Source: Photobacterium proteolyticum
GTDB taxonomy: Bacteria; Pseudomonadota; Gammaproteobacteria; Enterobacterales; Vibrionaceae
Length of the DNA: 64,000 nucleotides
NCBI RefSeq assembly: GCF_001939735.1
Contig: NZ_MJIL01000084.1
Span: forward strand, 1 to 64,000
Reading direction: 5' to 3'
The position numbers and the translations under genes were made by a program. A model generated the notes under the pieces. It saw only the letters and a list, made by a program, of their open reading frames with translations, was not told the DNA's origin and made no database searches. This document shows, piece by piece, positions 49,493-58,947 of the stretch; the stretch's first letter is position 1, and each line of letters opens with the position of its first letter.

Positions 49493-50176
49493 TTACTTAC
49501 TCTTTATCAGAACCAAACCAAAATCGTCATCTGACTTAAGTTCCAGTGAATCACCTTCAATAAGATCACCGGCTTGAACTGATACACCATTAGCCTTAGC
49601 CGTTCCCTCAGTGATCATGGCGATAAATGGCTGTTCACAGTCAACTGTCTGCCCCTTTGCAATGTAACCAACCTGACAGACCATATTGCTACGGAAGCTC
49701 TCGCCACCATTGCCACCTAATACAGTCGCAAGCTCTCCCTGTTTTAAGGCAAAATTCTGGTAGGCTGGCTCCAACCCGGTTTCTGGCGGCAAAAACCAGA
49801 TCTGCAGTATTTCAGCTTTGGTATTATTCATACTGAACTCGGCATGTTGCATACCTGTACCTGCACGCTGAACCTGAACACCTGGACCTTCGATAACGGT
49901 CCCGTCCCCCAGGCTACCTTTATGCCCGACAGCACCGTTCAAAATAACGCTCACGATATCAACATCATTATGTGGATGCAGAGGCGCCCCTTCATTTGGC
50001 TTAAAATAGCCGCTCGCAAGGTAAATGAAATCCCCCAAACCATGGCTGATGTCTTTACGGTTCTTTGCATCTTTCCAAATCAACGGGCTCTTCACCATAT
50101 GGGTTTCGACGATGCCCGCAAAACCACCCACCGGGAGATCATTACGATGGATTATGCGTAGTGGTTGTGTATTCAT
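49493..50176 (-). CDS. Pirin-family protein
   Basis: 227-residue bicupin. The metal-binding block HPHNDVDIVSVILNG with GHKGSLGDG and GTGMQHAEFS gives the His/His/His/Glu site of pirins; E. coli YhhW shows quercetinase activity. AAGGAGAACACAAA precedes the ATG. Divergent from a LysR gene (about 170 bases), the usual arrangement for redox- or phenolic-responsive pirins. Cytoplasmic, unlike the two secreted proteins behind it. Confidence 0.9.
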   Translation of the reverse strand: MNTQPLRIIHRNDLPVGGFAGIVETHMVKSPLIWKDAKNRKDISHGLGDFIYLASGYFKPNEGAPLHPHNDVDIVSVILNGAVGHKGSLGDGTVIEGPGVQVQRAGTGMQHAEFSMNNTKAEILQIWFLPPETGLEPAYQNFALKQGELATVLGGNGGESFRSNMVCQVGYIAKGQTVDCEQPFIAMITEGTAKANGVSVQAGDLIEGDSLELKSDDDFGLVLIKSK

Positions 50177-50345
50177 TTTGTGTTCTCCTTACGGCTCTTG
50201 CGCACGGTAAGCATCCGTAAATCTAGTTGAGTTTAGTCAATACCCATGGGGTTGCTCCTTTGTTAAAGACGATAAACCATTCCTGTCAGTATTAAATCTA
50301 TGTTAATTTGAATACTGGGTATTCTTAGTGGGAATAGTAGAGATA

Positions 50346-51239
50346 ATGGATACACTCACTGCAATGCGTTCATTTGTAAGAGTTGTTGAGACGGGGAGCT
50401 TTTCGGCTGTTGCCCGGGAGGAAAACACCACCCAGTCAACAATTAGCAAGCGAGTCGCTATTCTGGAATCAAACCTTGGTACGCAGTTGCTTGTAAGGGG
50501 GGGCCGCCTTCACAGTCTTACGGAAGCTGGGCAAAATTACTATGAACGGGTGATTGGTATTTTACGAGACCTTGAAGAGGCCGAAAGCGAAGCGCGTTCT
50601 TTAATAGCTACGCCTCGGGGTAAACTGCGCGTATCTGTTCCGGTAATGTTTGGTACTTTGTACATTGCACCTGTTATTCCCGAGTTTTTATCGGCTTTTC
50701 CTGAGGTTCAACTTGATCTTAAATTCAGTGAAAAGATGGTGAACTTGGTTGAAGAAGGCATAGACGTAGCCATTCGGCTGGGAGACTTAAAGGATTCTTC
50801 GATGATAGCCAAACACTTAGGTGATGACGACCTGATTATTGTCGCCTCACCCACCTATCTGGCAAAACATTCTGTCCCTCAACACCCCAGTGAGCTGAGT
50901 GCACACAACTGCCTTGTCTACAGTTTGGGGGCAAGCGGTAACACCTGGACTTTTTCTGATCAACACTCCGATACAACGGTCCAGGTCGCAGGAAATTTTC
51001 AGGGTGATAGTGGATGCGGGTTGATGGAAATGCTGCTAGCCGATGCCGGGGTCTCATTTATGCCTAGCTGGCTGGTTTCCCCTTATGTTCAGTCCGGTCA
51101 GCTTGTGCACATTCTGCAGGATTACTATAAGAGTTATCCTATCAATGCCGTTTATCCCCTCAACCGTAATGTTCCTTTAAAAACAAAAAGTTTTATGGAT
51201 TTCATTCAACAAAAACTCAATCAGAACCCTATTTTATAA
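50346..51239 (+). CDS. LysR-family transcriptional regulator
   Basis: 297 residues. N-terminal winged helix (MDTLTAMRSFVRVVETGSFS, then TQSTISKRVAILE) and a C-terminal periplasmic-binding-like effector domain (GKLRVSVPVMFG onward), CrgA/DhcR-like. Divergent from the pirin gene, which it probably regulates. ATG 50346 is preferred to GTG 50328. Its end overlaps the convergent LytTR gene by 6 bases. Confidence 0.88.
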   Translation: MDTLTAMRSFVRVVETGSFSAVAREENTTQSTISKRVAILESNLGTQLLVRGGRLHSLTEAGQNYYERVIGILRDLEEAESEARSLIATPRGKLRVSVPVMFGTLYIAPVIPEFLSAFPEVQLDLKFSEKMVNLVEEGIDVAIRLGDLKDSSMIAKHLGDDDLIIVASPTYLAKHSVPQHPSELSAHNCLVYSLGASGNTWTFSDQHSDTTVQVAGNFQGDSGCGLMEMLLADAGVSFMPSWLVSPYVQSGQLVHILQDYYKSYPINAVYPLNRNVPLKTKSFMDFIQQKLNQNPIL

Positions 51240-52049
51240 CCCCTTAAATAGACTCTGAGCACTACGGCTAACGGGTAACTTATTTTTACCGATCAGCACT
51301 GAGAGTCTGCCGGTAAAGTCTTTATGTACTTTATCGATTGCTGAAACATTGACTACTGTCGAGCGGTGGATCTGCCAGAAATGTTCATGGTTGAGCTGAT
51401 TCACCAGTTCTTTGAGCGCACTGCGAATAACATATTCATCCGCGCCATTTGGCACTGCCTCATTTTTCTTATACACCGAGATATACTTGTCTTCGGCTTT
51501 AAAATACAAGATATCTGAGACCGAAATAATATAAATATCGTCTCCTTTGCTAGCTTTCACCCAGTTCAGATATTCAACCGGCTTAGGCTGAGACATCTGA
51601 TTTATTTGCTCAATCAAGCTACCGAGCTGTTCATGACTATAATGCCCTTGTGCGGTATTTCTATCAGCACTTTCTGCAATACGGGACTTCACCTTGTCAC
51701 ATGCCTGTTCCAGACGCTGCTCCGAAAGCGGCTTTAACAAGTAGTCGAGTGCATTCTGCTCAAATGCATTTATCGCATACTCTCGATAGGCGGTAGTAAA
51801 GACAATATGCGGCGTCTTATCCAGTTTAGACAGTGCCTTGGCAACCCCCATTCCGTCTAGCTCCGGCATTCTTATATCAAGGAAAACAACATCAGGCTGG
51901 TGAGTACTTATCGCTGCAAGTGCTTCAACACCATTGCCCGCTGCAGCCACAATTTCAAGCTCCGGCCATACTTCTGCCAATGCCCGGCTCAAATGATGGC
52001 GTAAGATCGGCTCGTCATCTGCAATTACGGCCTTGGCAAACTTACCCAT
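51234..52049 (-). CDS. LytTR-family response regulator
   Basis: 271 residues. Receiver domain with DDEP (11-14), phospho-Asp in VFLDIRMPELDG (about 58) and K in LLKPLSE; LytTR DNA-binding domain at about 160-265 (YLNWVKASKGDDIYII, FWQIHRSTVVNV, GRLSVLIGKNKLPVSR). It pairs with the kinase encoded just upstream (8-base overlap). Last gene of the seven-gene operon, so it may control that operon. Confidence 0.93.
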   Translation of the reverse strand: MGKFAKAVIADDEPILRHHLSRALAEVWPELEIVAAAGNGVEALAAISTHQPDVVFLDIRMPELDGMGVAKALSKLDKTPHIVFTTAYREYAINAFEQNALDYLLKPLSEQRLEQACDKVKSRIAESADRNTAQGHYSHEQLGSLIEQINQMSQPKPVEYLNWVKASKGDDIYIISVSDILYFKAEDKYISVYKKNEAVPNGADEYVIRSALKELVNQLNHEHFWQIHRSTVVNVSAIDKVHKDFTGRLSVLIGKNKLPVSRSAQSLFKGL

Positions 52050-53112
52050 GCACTTCTCCTTGTTCCTGCAATGTCATCAACTGTGCCTTGGGTAAGCAGA
52101 TCGTCGCCGTCACCCCGCCCTCTAAAGGTTCTTTTATTGTCAGGCTGGCCTTATTATCAAACAAAGACACTAACCTGCCACGGATATTTTCCAGACTGAC
52201 TCCATTTCCGCCGGAAGACATCGTCGGCTGAATACCTTTCCCATTATCCTTAACCTGCACCACAAGCTCATGTTTGTCTTCTTCTATATGCAGCTCAATA
52301 GCGCCCCCTTCTCCCTTTGGCTCGATACCGTAATAGACGGCATTTTCAACAAGCGGCTGGATCAGAAACGGCGGAATCGGCAGCGTCAAACTCACATCAT
52401 TGCTGATAATTTGATAGCTCAACCTGTCACCCAATCGGATCTGCTGAATATCAAGGTATGCCGAAATAAGACCGATTTCCTCTTCCAGCGTCGTGACATC
52501 TGCGCGGGTTCTGTGCAGATTGGTATGTAACAGGTCGGTCAGTCGAACCAGCATCAACTTGGCTTTGGCGGTATCCTGATCGATCAGTGCAATCGCATTG
52601 GCCAATGTATTAAACAAAAAGTGCGGTTCTATCTGGCTCTGTAGCTGACGCAACTGACTTAGCACCAAGGCTTTTTCCTGCTCTGACTGTTTTCTCCGAA
52701 CTTGCTCCATCTCATGCTGGGCCAATAGCTTTTGCTCGTAGGAGTAAAAGTAATAAAAACAGATAAGCGTGAACAATAACGCCAGCATGATGACAGGTTT
52801 CATTTCGGCTAATGACTGGTAGGTGTCTGGGCCACTCAGCCAATAAAAGGCGTTGGCTGTACCCAGCACCATGGCAGACAGCACCGTTAAGACATTCACC
52901 TGGCGGTAACTCAAACTCGGAAAAAAGTAGGTGGTAAACCTTGCCGTCGCGATGGCACTCGCGCCGTAACCAAAGCTGACAGCGAGATCTTCATAAAAAT
53001 TATCCGGCCACACAATATAGGTGACAATAGCAATTCCCAAACAAAACGCACTGGTGATTGCCACCGATTTCAACCAGGGAAACGGATTACCTGTGTACTC
53101 ACTCTGACTCAT
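52042..53112 (-). CDS. LytS/YehU-type sensor histidine kinase
   Basis: 356 residues. About four N-terminal membrane helices (20-135) with short loops, a coiled coil, the His_kinase motif QIEPHFLFNTLANAI (His near 165) and a HATPase domain with PLVENAVYYGIEP and DNGKGI. It has almost no periplasmic domain, so it may sense membrane state or the transporter itself; inference. Coupled to the upstream outer-membrane gene by TGATG. Confidence 0.92.
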   Translation of the reverse strand: MSQSEYTGNPFPWLKSVAITSAFCLGIAIVTYIVWPDNFYEDLAVSFGYGASAIATARFTTYFFPSLSYRQVNVLTVLSAMVLGTANAFYWLSGPDTYQSLAEMKPVIMLALLFTLICFYYFYSYEQKLLAQHEMEQVRRKQSEQEKALVLSQLRQLQSQIEPHFLFNTLANAIALIDQDTAKAKLMLVRLTDLLHTNLHRTRADVTTLEEEIGLISAYLDIQQIRLGDRLSYQIISNDVSLTLPIPPFLIQPLVENAVYYGIEPKGEGGAIELHIEEDKHELVVQVKDNGKGIQPTMSSGGNGVSLENIRGRLVSLFDNKASLTIKEPLEGGVTATICLPKAQLMTLQEQGEVHG

Positions 53113-54410
53113 CAGAATCGTCCTTTAAGATTTAGCAAAATCATACGCTTATCAGATAAATTTCGGTAGACGGATTGTTTGTCTCCAGTCAAAAAACGGG
53201 CCGCAATCTCAACGTCGAATTGCACATCGCCGGTATCAAGAACGGAATACCCTAACCACTGAGTCATTATTGCCCCTTTGTCTTGCGGAGAAATCAACAC
53301 ATCAAATGTCGGTTTAACATTTTGCAGCCAGGATACATTGCGAGACCAGTCCCAGTGCTGCCAGGCTACCGGATCCAGTGTCCAATGAAACATCACGTTA
53401 TGGCTAACCAGATTGACATGCTGTAGGGGTTGGGCATATGCATGCCTCAATCCTGCAGGTAGCCCACTGGCATCAATTTGTTCAGCGTTCCGATAAGCTT
53501 GCTGCCATTGCCCGTAGTCCCAGCTTCGGCTGTCATACCAATACTCCAAAATCACGCTCTGCCCGCTTTCACTCGTCCATGTCAGCCCGGCCAACGCTTG
53601 TAGCCCGTTATCCTTTTTGTCAGAAATAACAGGCTCACGCAACGAATCTGGCACCCGGAAGCTAAAATATTCTTTCTGATACGCCGCGGAAGTGTGGAAC
53701 TCCCAAGCATCATCCAGAACAGTCACCCAGCTACCACCAACCAGACCACGCCTGATATCATCGTAATAAACAATTCCCTGCCATTCGCTATCGCCAGCAA
53801 GTCCGTAACGTCTGATACCGACTCCTTGCTGTTCATTAAGTTGATCCAGCTCGCTGCCTTGTTGCGTGGTCCAGGAAGAATCAGCATAAATTAGCGTCCA
53901 CTCACCATTAGCGTCAAAATAAGAGGCAGCAGCGACTCCTGCCCCTTCCTCAACCTGGATACCAACTGGGTTTCTACGATATGGCTTGATAATATCCAGC
54001 GGCCGATATCCATAGCCCACGCCCCAATCCACCCGCACCTTACCGAGGGTAATATCTACGTCAGTACCTGCCAGCGATATTGCTCCCTGCCAGAACAACT
54101 CCCTGACGATAAGCTCGCTATCGCGATCAACACCGGACTGGGAAGAATAAAGATCATTACCTTTTAGCGCTAACACTCCAAGCCACTGTTCGTAACCTAG
54201 TTCGACATCCAGCAAGGCGTTCACCGATTGCCATTGCTCATCCTGTTCATCAGGAAGGTATACGCTGTTTCTTGTCTCATGATGCTCGACACTGACCATC
54301 CAGTCCCAGCTCGCATCCAATGTATTGGCGAATGCCTGTCGTGAAACAAACAGGCAAACGATCAGCGACACCAACCTAAGCCAACAGTACAAAGCAGAAG
54401 AGCAGTTCAT
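53112..54410 (-). CDS. Outer-membrane beta-barrel-like protein
   Basis: 432 residues with a signal peptide (VSLIVCLFVSRQAFA). The mature part alternates aromatic strands (DASWDWMVSVEHHETR, VDITLGKVRVDWGVGYGYRP) and ends LNLKGRF, with the terminal Phe of barrels. It resembles DUF1302/alginate-export-type barrels found with RND or Lol-like transporters. One base after the LolA-like gene. Confidence 0.75.
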   Translation of the reverse strand: MNCSSALYCWLRLVSLIVCLFVSRQAFANTLDASWDWMVSVEHHETRNSVYLPDEQDEQWQSVNALLDVELGYEQWLGVLALKGNDLYSSQSGVDRDSELIVRELFWQGAISLAGTDVDITLGKVRVDWGVGYGYRPLDIIKPYRRNPVGIQVEEGAGVAAASYFDANGEWTLIYADSSWTTQQGSELDQLNEQQGVGIRRYGLAGDSEWQGIVYYDDIRRGLVGGSWVTVLDDAWEFHTSAAYQKEYFSFRVPDSLREPVISDKKDNGLQALAGLTWTSESGQSVILEYWYDSRSWDYGQWQQAYRNAEQIDASGLPAGLRHAYAQPLQHVNLVSHNVMFHWTLDPVAWQHWDWSRNVSWLQNVKPTFDVLISPQDKGAIMTQWLGYSVLDTGDVQFDVEIAARFLTGDKQSVYRNLSDKRMILLNLKGRF

Positions 54411-54411
54411 G

Positions 54412-55185
54412 TTATAGCCCCGACACAGTATTTCGAGACAAATAAGCCGGATTGTAATACTTAGCCTCCAAGGCCACAGGAGAGATCTCCTGATAGTTGA
54501 TGACTGTCTTTTTACTTGGCTGAATACGATCGTGCAGAGTCATGGCTACAACACTAGTACGGGCGTTTCGCTCCCCTTTGGTAAACCAGGCCTCTTTTGC
54601 CAACTTACCTGACCGAAGATACATGGTTGCCCGGATGGGAAAATCACTCCCCTTTTCGAGCCACAGTTCAATACGCTGATAACTGGCGCCCGAGGTTTTG
54701 GCTGTCAGCTCCAGTTGGTTGACCATTACACTCTCGGACATCGGGAGTTTCAGCTCTAAAGACTGGACCCATTTACCCTGATAGTCGGCACTCCAAGTTA
54801 AAGTCGAGATATCACCGACTGATGCTTCGCCCAGCAGTTTCTGCATGGGAGTGATCCTGATAGGACGGCGGCTTTTTGGCATCAACAACCAATAGTTATC
54901 TCCCAACATCAGCATTTTTTGTCCTGCTTCAACTTTCGACTTAAACACCACCAGCGATTCACGTTCAGGACGGGTGTACACGGTATAATGACGCGTTGTC
55001 TCCAGTTCATCGTTTTCATACAGCTGTACCTCAGACACCACTTTAGCTGCCGCACTATCCAACCGATACTGATCAGCCCGCAGCAAGATTTCCTCAACGC
55101 TTTTTTCAGGCTGAGCACTGACATTAAAAGCCAAAATGCTGATCAAAAAGCCAACCGCTTGCTTGAAATTAGACACATTACACAT
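54412..55185 (-). CDS. LolA-like outer-membrane lipoprotein-sorting protein
   Basis: 257 residues with a signal peptide (MCNVSNFKQAVGFLISILAFNVSA). The mature part has the unclosed beta-barrel pattern of the LolA/LppX-like family: SVEEILLRADQYR, YTVYTRPERESLVVFKSK, DNYWLLMPKSRRPIRI and ATMYLRSGKLAKEAWFTKG. The start at 55185 overlaps the permease stop by 8 bases; a longer frame to 55359 lies inside the permease gene. Likely a periplasmic lipid or lipoprotein carrier for the transporter. Confidence 0.84.
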   Translation of the reverse strand: MCNVSNFKQAVGFLISILAFNVSAQPEKSVEEILLRADQYRLDSAAAKVVSEVQLYENDELETTRHYTVYTRPERESLVVFKSKVEAGQKMLMLGDNYWLLMPKSRRPIRITPMQKLLGEASVGDISTLTWSADYQGKWVQSLELKLPMSESVMVNQLELTAKTSGASYQRIELWLEKGSDFPIRATMYLRSGKLAKEAWFTKGERNARTSVVAMTLHDRIQPSKKTVINYQEISPVALEAKYYNPAYLSRNTVSGL

Positions 55186-56452
55186 ATGACAAAGCCTCTG
55201 TAATTGGTTTGTTGACCCCTTTACCGGCTGAGAAAAATGCTGCAACCAGGCAAATGACAAGTACACCGCTCGTGGCGTATAGCACCAATTCCAGTGATAA
55301 ATAAACCTGTAGCGGATAGCCCTCGCTGTAACCGGGAGGCGGTGGCATATTGACTTCAACCAGCATCAAAAACAGGCTCAGAGCTGCGCTCATCAGGGCA
55401 CCAATAACGGCTAGCAATCCGGACTCGCGTAAAAATCCTCTGATAATTTCACCGCGAAAACTGCCCAGCGCCGACAATGTACCGATCTCGCGAGTGCGTT
55501 CTGTTACCGACATCGTCATGGTATTAAACAGGGAGACAAATACGACTAGCCCCATTACCAATCCCATCATGCCGAAGATAAGGTCATAGAGATTTTTTAC
55601 GTTGTTGTAGAAAAATGCCCGGTCTTGCCATGGCGTCAGTTCAATGCCCTGCCCTTCGACCATTAAGTTGAGTTGACTGTCGATAAGCGGCATCATCGCA
55701 TCGGTTTGAGCGGTATCATTCAGAAAGACAGACAAGGTACTGACTTTATCGGACAGCAGCAGCTCTTGTGCTGACTGGATGTGAATATAGAGCTGGCGTT
55801 TGTCTAGCTCAGGAACGCCCGTCGAATAAAGGCCACGCACCTTGAAGTCATAAGCATTTAACGCCCCTTCACTGGTAGTCGCCAACAGGGTTATCCAGTC
55901 TCCGACGCCGACATTCATATTATTGGCCAAATCGGCACCCAACATAACTTCGGGCTCAGCCGGATCATAGCGACTCGAAGTAACATCAGAGAGCGTTTTA
56001 CCTTCCCTCATCGTTAGGAAAGGGCCTTTGAGGCTAAACTCACGATCATTCACCCCTGTTCCGGTGAAAATGGCGGACTTCCTACCGTTAGACACCAGCC
56101 CGGTAAAATAGATCCGGGGCTGAACGGCACGTACAGTGTCATGTTTCAGTAACGCGCGGATCAGTGTCTGCGAATGGTTCAGGCCGTTGCTCAACGGCAT
56201 CTCTTCGTCTTTTTCAAAATAGCCCGGCACACTTAAGGTTATATGGCCGACATCGCGGGCAGTAGATTCCTGCAATGATTGATAGGTATACAGGCCAAAG
56301 CCACCAGCCGCCGTCATCGCAAACACAGTGATCGCAATGATCATCACCGAAAGCAAGCTGCGGCGAGCATTTCTCTGCAAGTTCAACCACGCCAGCTTGA
56401 AGTGATAAGGCACCACTTTTTCAGCCAGCATACTGACAGTTAGCTTACCCAT
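55178..56452 (-). CDS. ABC transporter permease, FtsX/MacB/LolC-type
   Basis: 424 residues. One N-terminal membrane helix (about 32-55), a large periplasmic domain of about 230 residues, then three C-terminal helices (about 285-405), with the coupling helix SVTERTREIGTLSALG of FtsX-type permeases. Such proteins drive mechanical work in the periplasm (lipoprotein release, efflux). ATG 56452 follows AGGAGG and overlaps the ATPase gene by 13 bases. Confidence 0.9.
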   Translation of the reverse strand: MGKLTVSMLAEKVVPYHFKLAWLNLQRNARRSLLSVMIIAITVFAMTAAGGFGLYTYQSLQESTARDVGHITLSVPGYFEKDEEMPLSNGLNHSQTLIRALLKHDTVRAVQPRIYFTGLVSNGRKSAIFTGTGVNDREFSLKGPFLTMREGKTLSDVTSSRYDPAEPEVMLGADLANNMNVGVGDWITLLATTSEGALNAYDFKVRGLYSTGVPELDKRQLYIHIQSAQELLLSDKVSTLSVFLNDTAQTDAMMPLIDSQLNLMVEGQGIELTPWQDRAFFYNNVKNLYDLIFGMMGLVMGLVVFVSLFNTMTMSVTERTREIGTLSALGSFRGEIIRGFLRESGLLAVIGALMSAALSLFLMLVEVNMPPPPGYSEGYPLQVYLSLELVLYATSGVLVICLVAAFFSAGKGVNKPITEALSYV

Positions 56453-57138
56453 CGCATTGCCTCCTGCTGGATATATCCATCTAATAGCTCAATCCGACGA
56501 TCACAGCGCTCAGCCATCCGCGGATCATGGGTCGCGACAATAAACGTGGTTCCAATCTCATGACCGAGATCTTTCATAATTTCAACCACAGCATTGGCTG
56601 TCTGGCTATCAAGACTGGCGGTAGGTTCATCAGCTATCACCAAACTCGGTCGATGCACCAATGCGCGGGCAATGGCAACACGTTGTTGCTGGCCGCCCGA
56701 TAAGTGATCAGGGCGATGATGAAGCCACTTCCCCAGCCCGACTCGTTCAAGCATCTCAGTTGCTTTCTGTTGCTGCTCTTGTTTCGAACATCCATTGAGA
56801 TGCAATGGGTAGGCGACGTTTTCCAGCGCTGTCATTACAGGAACAAGGTTGAACCGCTGAAAAACAAACCCGAGCTGGCTCCGGCGAAATCTCGCTGCAT
56901 CAGCAGACGATTGCGGTGCCGGTTGCAAGGCTGACGTGGTTTCCCCGAACAACACTTCCCCCTGATAGTCTCTATCCAGCAAACCAAGGATATTGAGCAG
57001 GGTGCTTTTTCCCGAGCCCGAAGGCCCGCAGAGCGCCACCATCTCACCGTTATCAATCACTCCTGACACACCGTTTAGTGCGCACACCTCTTGATTGCCC
57101 AACCAATATTGCTTACGTATTCCAGAGAACTGGATCAT
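56440..57138 (-). CDS. ABC transporter ATPase, LolD/MacB-type
   Basis: 232 residues. Walker [10 protein letters not shown] (about 38-46), Q-loop, signature LSGGQQQR (about 142-149), Walker B LVIADEPT and H-loop ATHDPRM. The LolD-type length and the DRDYQGEV block fit partners of FtsX-type permeases. Nine bases after the first gene of the operon. Confidence 0.93.
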   Translation of the reverse strand: MIQFSGIRKQYWLGNQEVCALNGVSGVIDNGEMVALCGPSGSGKSTLLNILGLLDRDYQGEVLFGETTSALQPAPQSSADAARFRRSQLGFVFQRFNLVPVMTALENVAYPLHLNGCSKQEQQQKATEMLERVGLGKWLHHRPDHLSGGQQQRVAIARALVHRPSLVIADEPTASLDSQTANAVVEIMKDLGHEIGTTFIVATHDPRMAERCDRRIELLDGYIQQEAMRWVS

Positions 57139-57147
57139 GTTTCCCCC

Positions 57148-57801
57148 TCAGCCCTGATTGACCAAATCAATAGCCTTAAGCGTTTGCGGATGATTGGCGT
57201 CCTGTTGCTGCATTTGCGCAAGCCAGTTTCTCGCCTGTGGCATATCTTCTGCCCGAATTGCCGCCTGCACAGCAAAGCCATATATCCAGGCAGTCGCTGC
57301 AAAGGGTTCCTTTGCAAATTCCGGCTGCTCCAGCAAAGAAAGGTAAATGTCGTAACCACGCTCGAAGTAGTTAAACATGTCAGGTAGCAGAGTGAATGTT
57401 GAGGCCGAGATAGCCTGTGCCAGATAGTACTCATGAATACCAGAGATCACCCGCTGATCGGCAAGAGAAAGCGGATTGGCATCAAGCATATCCAGCCCCT
57501 TATCAATCTTGGCTAGCCCCTGCTCGACATATTTCATCTTGTTCCAGGGCATCCAGGCATCACGACCTTTTAATGTTTCAGTGCCGCCTAAATAAACCAT
57601 TGTCAGCGGCTGTGGCCCTTCAGCCTCAATCAGGTTCTCAAGTTGCTGGTATACCGTTTCGACTTTAGCTTCATCCCCTGAAGCAGCCTGATTGTACAGG
57701 TTGATAATGGCTTCGATTTCACTTGCCTGGACAAAGCTCGGTACCAATAACAAAGTGCTGACTAACACCACCCGTAACTTTTTGGCAATTATCTGAATCA
57801 T
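57148..57801 (-). CDS. Periplasmic helical-repeat protein, first gene of the ABC/LytTR operon
   Basis: 217 residues with a signal peptide (VVLVSTLLLVPSFVQA) and a helix-rich mature part (EIEAIINLYNQAASGDEAKV, LAKIDKGLDMLDANPLSLAD, ARNWLAQMQQQDANHP) like TPR-type repeats. No enzyme motif. GGAGAGACAC before ATG 57801 decides the start. Possibly an accessory or adaptor for the transporter. I do not recognise the family. Confidence 0.68.
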   Translation of the reverse strand: MIQIIAKKLRVVLVSTLLLVPSFVQASEIEAIINLYNQAASGDEAKVETVYQQLENLIEAEGPQPLTMVYLGGTETLKGRDAWMPWNKMKYVEQGLAKIDKGLDMLDANPLSLADQRVISGIHEYYLAQAISASTFTLLPDMFNYFERGYDIYLSLLEQPEFAKEPFAATAWIYGFAVQAAIRAEDMPQARNWLAQMQQQDANHPQTLKAIDLVNQG

Positions 57802-58065
57802 GTGTCTCTCCATTTACGTTGATATTTGTCTCGATAGTAAACACGGGGATTAAACGGCGTGTATCAATGCGACAAATTGCAAAACCAGAGAGCGAAACGA
57901 AGTAAAACGCGACCGAACTGTCACGCTATAGAGCGAAAGAAAAACAGTATAGAAGACAAAGTAAAAGGGAAGTGAAAGGAAAGGTTAGATAATTTTTTGC
58001 AACCAATGCGGCAACGTAAGCTGCCGCATTGATACCCGAACAGTCTCAAGGTCTTTCAGTGAGAA
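57802..58065. other. Gap between operon promoter and thioesterase
   Basis: 264 bases with no gene. Holds the promoter of the seven-gene operon and an inverted repeat CAATGCGGCA (58004-58013) with TGCCGCATTG (58022-58031), 35 bases after the thioesterase stop; no T tract, so terminator function is doubtful. Confidence 0.45.
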
Positions 58066-58521
58066 TTACTCAACCGTTACCTGCTCGGCCGAAACGCGCG
58101 ACTCAATGCTTTCAATGGCTTCAACTAGCGAAGGTAACAAATTGGCTTTTTGGTTGGTTTTGAAGTTGAACATGACCACTTTTGCTTTCCCTGACGTCGT
58201 TACCGCCCCGAGCTTCTTGCTGACGATCTCGTATTCCATGGTGAACCGATCTTCCTTGAGTTCGGAAACCCGGCTACCGACATATAGCGTATCCGGATAC
58301 GTCACCGGCAACTTGTAGCGGCAGCTAGTTTCACCCAGAACCGGGCCAATACCTGTATGTTGTATCTCCTCCATCAAGGCGACCTCTCGGAAGTACTCAA
58401 TGCGTGCGGTTTCGAGGTAGCGGAAATAGACGACATTGTTTACGTGATTAAGTGCGTCCATTTCTCCCCAAGCCACCGGGATCTCAGTGATCACTGGGTA
58501 TCCTTTCAGCAGGTCTTTCAT
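58066..58521 (-). CDS. Hotdog-fold acyl-CoA thioesterase (4HBT type)
   Basis: 151 residues. The 4-hydroxybenzoyl-CoA thioesterase pattern VAWGEMDALNHVNNVVYFRYLE, cut here as GEMDALNHVNNVVYFRYLE, carries the catalytic Asp and the NHVNN block; VGSRVSELKEDRFTMEYEI follows. Likely hydrolyses acyl-CoA in the cytoplasm (FadM/YbgC-like). AAGGAGCACGC precedes the ATG. Monocistronic. Confidence 0.88.
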   Translation of the reverse strand: MKDLLKGYPVITEIPVAWGEMDALNHVNNVVYFRYLETARIEYFREVALMEEIQHTGIGPVLGETSCRYKLPVTYPDTLYVGSRVSELKEDRFTMEYEIVSKKLGAVTTSGKAKVVMFNFKTNQKANLLPSLVEAIESIESRVSAEQVTVE

Positions 58522-58947
58522 GCGTGCTCCTTGCGTTATGGTGATGATGCCGTCCCGCCCGATACAACTACTATTCTATTCACTACAGTCCGGCCATAGA
58601 GCTTTTAATCTAACCCCGCACTAACAATATAGCAACATTTAAGCAAATATCATCTTGAATTCACCACTGTATTCAAACCTTTCCGACAAGTGATCACTTC
58701 AGGCTGGCAGGTCTTAGTAGCACTAAAATGACGTATTAGTTATTCCCCACAACCAACAGTTGACGAACTTTTCTTCAGTTATGAAAGCTCAGTGTAAAAA
58801 TCCGTCGAAAAACGTGCGGAGGCCTTATTTAATAAGGGCTAACACCTTGTTTTAGGGTATGCTTAGCCACCTTTTTTTTATTGCCCAGCGGCTAAAGCCG
58901 ACGGGTTAAACATGAGCAATGGCGCTCATAGTTAAAGACACTGTTAT
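58522..58947. other. Intergenic region with a structured leader before the coiled-coil membrane gene
   Basis: 426 bases. In the last 130 bases on the plus strand: hairpin CCTTATT-T-AATAAGG (58823-58837), GGCTAA (58837-58842) with TTAGCC (58863-58868) followed by a run of T (58872-58879), hairpin CGGCT-AA-AGCCG (58889-58900), and ATGAGC/GCTCAT (58912-58917, 58924-58929). This may be an attenuated 5' leader. No gene seen. Confidence 0.45.

Noticed and set aside
55186-55359. N-terminal extension of the LolA-like gene
   Set aside because: It lies inside the permease gene in another frame and would place residues before a clear signal peptide.
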